Source: an uncultured Mucispirillum sp. | GTDB lineage: Bacteria; Chrysiogenota; Deferribacteres; Deferribacterales; Mucispirillaceae | DNA: 9,926 bases | NCBI GenBank assembly: GCA_937890655.1 | Contig: CALADT010000197.1 | Location: 1-9,926 of the forward strand | Direction: 5' to 3' | Shown: positions 6,397 through 9,926 of the stretch, piece by piece | Numbering within the stretch: position 1 is the stretch's first letter | Layout: the number at the start of each line of letters is the position of its first letter | The notes under the pieces: generated by a model | What the model saw: the letters and a program-made list of their open reading frames with translations, nothing else | Database searches by the model: none | Told to the model about the DNA's origin: nothing | Program-made: the position numbers and the translations under genes

Positions 6397-7983
6397 ATGA
6401 CAGGAAAAAAATTAGTAGCAGTTTTTGCAGGGCTTTTATTTTTAACAAGTTGTGCAGGAATACAAAACCAACAGGTAAAGGAAACTTTAAAAGAAGCAAA
6501 CCGTATTTCTAGCGAAAAGGGTGAATATTATGAGATATTTACTGCTATTGATGAAAATACATTGCCATTACCGGACTTAACGATTTATTCTTCTTATGCA
6601 AATGATATTGAAGAAGTAAACGAAGCATATTATAAAGAATTTAAAGAGTTTAATGTGCCAATGGCAATGACAGGTAGAGTAACTGCATATATTAATTACT
6701 TTACAAAACGAGTGCCTTCTACAACACAAAGTTGGTTAAATAGGTCAAACAAATATATGTATCTTGTAAAAGATATTTTTATACAGGAAGGCATCCCTAG
6801 TGATTTAGTTGTTTTAGCTTTTACAGAAAGTGGTTATAACACCCATGCAGTTAGCCATGCAGGGGCAGCAGGTATGTGGCAGTTTATGCAAGGCACCGGT
6901 AAAATGTATGGTATGGAGCAAGATTTCTGGGTGGATGAACGTAGAGATTTTGAAAAAGCAACAAGAGCAGCAGCAAAATATTTAAAAGCACTTTATGAAC
7001 GTTTTGATGATTGGTATCTTGCATTAGCAGCATATAACGCAGGGCCAACAAGAATGGCAAAAGCTATAAAAAAACATGATACAAACGACTTTTTTAAAAT
7101 TTCAAGTAGAAATACACTAAAACTAGAAACAAGGGACTATGTTCCAAAATATTTAGCACAGTTAATTATATATAAAAACTACTTAAAATACGGCTTTACT
7201 CCACCAACAGATATGCCTATGTTATTTTCATCTATAAAAGTGCCAGCATCAACTAATATTTATTGGTTAGCAGATGAATTAGGTGTAAGTTATGATGTAA
7301 TGAAGGATTTAAACCCGTCATTAAAATTACCAATAACTCCACCAAGAGAATATAAAATAAGGGTGCCATATCAAAAAGATAAACTTGCAATCGATATAGT
7401 AAATAAAGCAAGTAAAGACGAAAGGGCAAGATATAAAATATATGAAGCAAAAAAAGGTGAATCAGTAGAGCAAATTGCAGAAACATATGGTGTAAAAAAA
7501 GAAGACATATTAAAAGTAAACGGAATAAATAGAGAAAATATATTAACAGCAAGAAAAGTATTTATTCCGATACCTGATATGAGAAATGCAGAAATAGATA
7601 ACAAATTTGCACAAGTTTTAGGTAAAATAGACCCTAAGTATTACAAGGTAAAAAAAGGGGATACTTTTATTGGTATAGCACATAACCATAATATGCGACT
7701 AAACGATTTACAAAAACTAAACCCTAATATAAGGCCAGGAAGAATATACCCAGGGCAATATATAATGGTAACAAAAGATGGTTATACAAATGTGCGTGTT
7801 GCATCAAAAAAATCATCAAGACAAGTTGCAAAAGTAAAATATAGAGTAAGAAATGGTGATTCTTTATGGAGTATAGCTAAAAAGTTTAATACATCAGTTG
7901 CTAGCATAAAGAAAACAAATAAATTAGCCAGCTCAAATATTTATGCAGGCAGAGTTTTAACCATAAGAAAAAATGTAAGGTAG
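6397..7983 (+). CDS. mltD: MltD-like membrane-bound lytic murein transglycosylase with LysM repeats
   Basis: This 528-residue lipoprotein has a short signal peptide and lipobox LTSC at 16-19 (mature Cys19). An SLT (GH23) domain lies at about 122-225: the catalytic Glu is E144 in AFTESGYN, followed by GAAGMWQFMQGTG (156-168) and ALAAYNAGP (209-217), all hallmark motifs. A degenerate LysM-like segment (about 284-324) precedes three clear LysM domains at about 346-392, 415-458 and 482-524. The enzyme cleaves the glycan MurNAc-GlcNAc bond, forming 1,6-anhydro-MurNAc ends, in the periplasm; LysM binds peptidoglycan. The start has AAAAAGG (6382-6388) 8 nt upstream. It follows the putative synthase-activator lipoprotein by 13 nt, so the two are probably co-transcribed as a wall synthesis/remodelling pair. 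The family call is very secure; the exact ortholog name is less so. Confidence 0.92.
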   Translation: MTGKKLVAVFAGLLFLTSCAGIQNQQVKETLKEANRISSEKGEYYEIFTAIDENTLPLPDLTIYSSYANDIEEVNEAYYKEFKEFNVPMAMTGRVTAYINYFTKRVPSTTQSWLNRSNKYMYLVKDIFIQEGIPSDLVVLAFTESGYNTHAVSHAGAAGMWQFMQGTGKMYGMEQDFWVDERRDFEKATRAAAKYLKALYERFDDWYLALAAYNAGPTRMAKAIKKHDTNDFFKISSRNTLKLETRDYVPKYLAQLIIYKNYLKYGFTPPTDMPMLFSSIKVPASTNIYWLADELGVSYDVMKDLNPSLKLPITPPREYKIRVPYQKDKLAIDIVNKASKDERARYKIYEAKKGESVEQIAETYGVKKEDILKVNGINRENILTARKVFIPIPDMRNAEIDNKFAQVLGKIDPKYYKVKKGDTFIGIAHNHNMRLNDLQKLNPNIRPGRIYPGQYIMVTKDGYTNVRVASKKSSRQVAKVKYRVRNGDSLWSIAKKFNTSVASIKKTNKLASSNIYAGRVLTIRKNVR

Positions 7984-7992
7984 GGTTAATAA

Positions 7993-8537
7993 ATGAAAGA
8001 TATAAGAAATAAAATACTTTATTTTTTCGGGGGGGGGTGATATCAATCCTACTATATATACTATTGATAAGTTTATATAATAGATTAGTATGTAACCCAA
8101 TAATTTTTCTAGCATCAATAATAATTGGAATAATATTATCATTAATATTATGTGTAATATATTATAAGTATAAAGTTTTTGAATTTTTTACTATTTTTAT
8201 AATTGGAATAAATTATTTTTTTATAATATTTATCTTTTCAGTATTTGGACCAGTATTTATAGATAGAAGTATAAGCTATCATATTGCCTTTTATGCAGTT
8301 GAAAAAGAAAATATAGAAATTAAAAAAATTGAAACATCTTTTGGTAAAGACATATTTGATAAAAGAATGAATGATGCAATAAGAACAGGATTTATAGTAG
8401 AGAATAAAGATATATATAGCCCTAGTACAAAAGCAAAAATAATGTATTACATAATGTATCCCATAGGAAAAATTACAAACTCACTAGATACATATAATGA
8501 TATGAAAAATAAAATAGTGGATAATATTGATGGATAA
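7993..8537 (+). CDS. Phase-variable integral membrane protein gene, frame broken at a G9 tract (OFF as sequenced)
   Basis: The ATG at 7993 lies 9 nt after the mltD stop and 7 nt after an AGGG (7982-7985). It reads MKDIRNKILYFFGGG and then meets TGA at 8038-8040, just after nine G residues (8029-8037). The next frame stays open from the G tract to 8537. With ten (or seven) Gs the two join into one protein of about 181 (or 180) residues. It would have a basic N-terminus, three transmembrane segments (to about residue 90), then a mixed soluble region containing YSPSTKAKIMYYIMYPIGK. The downstream frame alone has only a GTG inside the G run with no spaced ribosome-binding site, so it is unlikely to start there. 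I recognise no family. The last 8 nt overlap the next membrane gene. Slipped-strand switching of a surface or envelope function is the likely reading; a real pseudogene or a homopolymer sequencing error are the alternatives. Confidence 0.75.
8029..8037 (+). repeat. Homopolymeric G9 tract, likely phase-variation switch
   Basis: Nine consecutive G residues occur in DNA of roughly 25-30% G+C, so chance is improbable. The run sits 12 codons into a gene and sets its frame: nine Gs lead to TGA at 8038, while ten or seven restore the long reading frame. Poly-G tracts near gene starts are classic slipped-strand contingency switches in organisms such as Campylobacter and Helicobacter. Confidence 0.8.
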
Positions 8538-9926
8538 AATAAAAGATAAAAAAGGATTTATAATTAATTTATTAGTAAGTATAGTATATTTTTTATTTTT
8601 ATACACATATTATGATGTAGAATACTATGTTCCAGATTATAGATTGTATGCATATTTTTCAATAAATAATTTTATGAGTAAAGATGGATTTAGTTCATTA
8701 TTTTTATTTTTAAGTGGTTTAACTACCATAATGCCAACTTTTATGAACAAATTATGCTTGATACTTATAAGCATTTCTATATTTAATGTTTTAACTTTTT
8801 ATACAAAAATGACAAATAACAAAATAAATATTATATACATAGTTGCAATCTTATCAGTAGGAATATGGTATTATGTATATGGTAAAATTTTTTATGAATT
8901 CCCATTTACTATGTTTACATATAGTATAGGACTTATTTATTTATATAAATCAATAAAGGAAAAAGAAAATAAAAATTGGTATATATTTATACTGTTGATG
9001 GGATTAACATTATCATGGAAACCATATAATATATTTATAATTACAGGATTGTTTTTATTAATATTATCTTATAAAAGAACAAGAATATTATTTATAAGTA
9101 AAGTACATGTAATACATTACAGTTTAATTTTTTTTATTATAGGATATATAATAGGAAACTATAATTTAATGTTTTATTCTAAATTAACAATAGAAGGAAT
9201 TTTAGCATATCCAGCACAATATAATTTTATTGAATTCTTACTTACAAAAAACAGAATAATATGGGATCATGTTAATGATATGCCATTTAATATTTCAATT
9301 TACAATCTAGTAAGTTTATTTATGATAACATTGGTTATACCATTATTAATAAAAAAATATGCATATGCATTATCTAGTATAGTAATTTTTATATGTCTAT
9401 ACATATATATAGAAAAATTTTCACCAGGATATGCATGGCATGGAATACCAATAGGTATATATATTGTTACACTAATAACCTTTATAATGTTTTCTAATAA
9501 AGAAAATAAACTAATTAATAAAATATTTAAAATAGCTATAACTATTCAAGTTATTGTGTTAATAGGATATTATATTACAAAACAAAACGAATTTCATAAA
9601 GAAACGATAAATGCAATTAATATATATAAAACAGAAGAAAATAATATATATAATAGTATAGAAAAAATAATTGAAAAAAATATAAAAGAAGAATCGTTTG
9701 TTATAGAACAACCAATAAAAAGATATAAACCTATATTGAAAGGAAAAAATAACATAGTTTATTTCAGAACAAAGGGAAAATATATTTACAATACAAATAT
9801 AGAATATATAGATCCATTACAAGATTCAAATTATATAAGATATGTAAATATTATTAGTAAAAAGAATTATAATGTAAAAAAAAGTAAATATATTATATAT
9901 CTTATACCAAATAATATAGTCAAATT
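8530..9926 (+). CDS. Large multi-spanning membrane protein, possible GT-C-like glycosyltransferase, cut by the window end
   Basis: The frame is open from ATG 8530 to the window end with no stop: 465 complete codons, so the gene is 3'-partial here. It overlaps the previous gene by 8 nt (ATGGATAA), the same overlap as mnmG-rsmG, which suggests translational coupling. A weak GTGG lies 9 nt upstream. The protein has a basic N-terminus, then about 10-12 hydrophobic segments, the first at about 9-28, followed by an acidic cluster (D29, E31, D36) in the first loop. From about residue 355 it becomes hydrophilic and lysine-rich. Many helices, acidic residues after the first helix and a soluble C-terminal domain resemble GT-C glycosyltransferases or polysaccharide polymerases, but I see no decisive motif, so function is inference. 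Base composition is lower in G+C than mltD (for example 10-12 G/C per 60 bases around 9001-9120). Confidence 0.75.
   Translation, partial: MDKIKDKKGFIINLLVSIVYFLFLYTYYDVEYYVPDYRLYAYFSINNFMSKDGFSSLFLFLSGLTTIMPTFMNKLCLILISISIFNVLTFYTKMTNNKINIIYIVAILSVGIWYYVYGKIFYEFPFTMFTYSIGLIYLYKSIKEKENKNWYIFILLMGLTLSWKPYNIFIITGLFLLILSYKRTRILFISKVHVIHYSLIFFIIGYIIGNYNLMFYSKLTIEGILAYPAQYNFIEFLLTKNRIIWDHVNDMPFNISIYNLVSLFMITLVIPLLIKKYAYALSSIVIFICLYIYIEKFSPGYAWHGIPIGIYIVTLITFIMFSNKENKLINKIFKIAITIQVIVLIGYYITKQNEFHKETINAINIYKTEENNIYNSIEKIIEKNIKEESFVIEQPIKRYKPILKGKNNIVYFRTKGKYIYNTNIEYIDPLQDSNYIRYVNIISKKNYNVKKSKYIIYLIPNNIVK

Noticed and set aside
8037..8537. Independent gene starting at GTG 8037
   Set aside because: The GTG is part of the G run with no spaced ribosome-binding site. 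The upstream ATG at 7993 has one and joins the frame with a single extra G.

Overview
The window is a low-GC stretch (roughly 30% G+C by eye) with every supported gene on the + strand, packed with short gaps or overlaps and with no convincing terminator, so most of it could be one long transcript. Two lipoprotein signal peptides, an LpoA-like putative penicillin-binding-protein activator and an MltD-type lytic transglycosylase point to a Gram-negative (diderm) bacterium. A host-associated, AT-rich lineage such as Deferribacterota (Mucispirillum-like) or an epsilonproteobacterium-like organism would fit. This is inference only: nothing here fixes the taxon. The standard genetic code is used.

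Layout: (1) 1-200 is an AT-rich leader with a tandem pair of 22-bp hairpin-forming repeats and no gene. (2) 201-4870 is a tRNA/rRNA modification block: two full-length tandem copies of mnmG (tRNA uridine-34 carboxymethylaminomethyl modification) flanking a small three-helix membrane protein, then rsmG (16S rRNA m7G methyltransferase). A 15/16 match to the chromosomal ParB-binding site parS lies immediately after the first mnmG stop, which fits the usual origin-proximal position of mnmG-rsmG. parA/parB, which often follow rsmG, are not here. (3) 4809-7983 is a cell-wall pair: a periplasmic-binding-fold lipoprotein resembling LpoA-type activators, then an MltD-like lipoprotein with an SLT domain and LysM repeats. 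(4) 7993-9926 is a more AT-rich membrane-protein region. A gene beginning at 7993 is interrupted by a run of nine G residues that puts its start out of frame with its body; one extra G (or two fewer) restores a protein of about 181 residues. This looks like a phase-variable contingency locus in the OFF state. It overlaps by 8 nt a large multi-spanning membrane protein gene that runs off the window end and may be a GT-C-like glycosyltransferase or another surface-polysaccharide enzyme.

The main points of interest are the G9 phase-variation switch and its possible polar effect on the downstream membrane gene, the tandem, functionally diverging mnmG paralogs, and the parS site between them.
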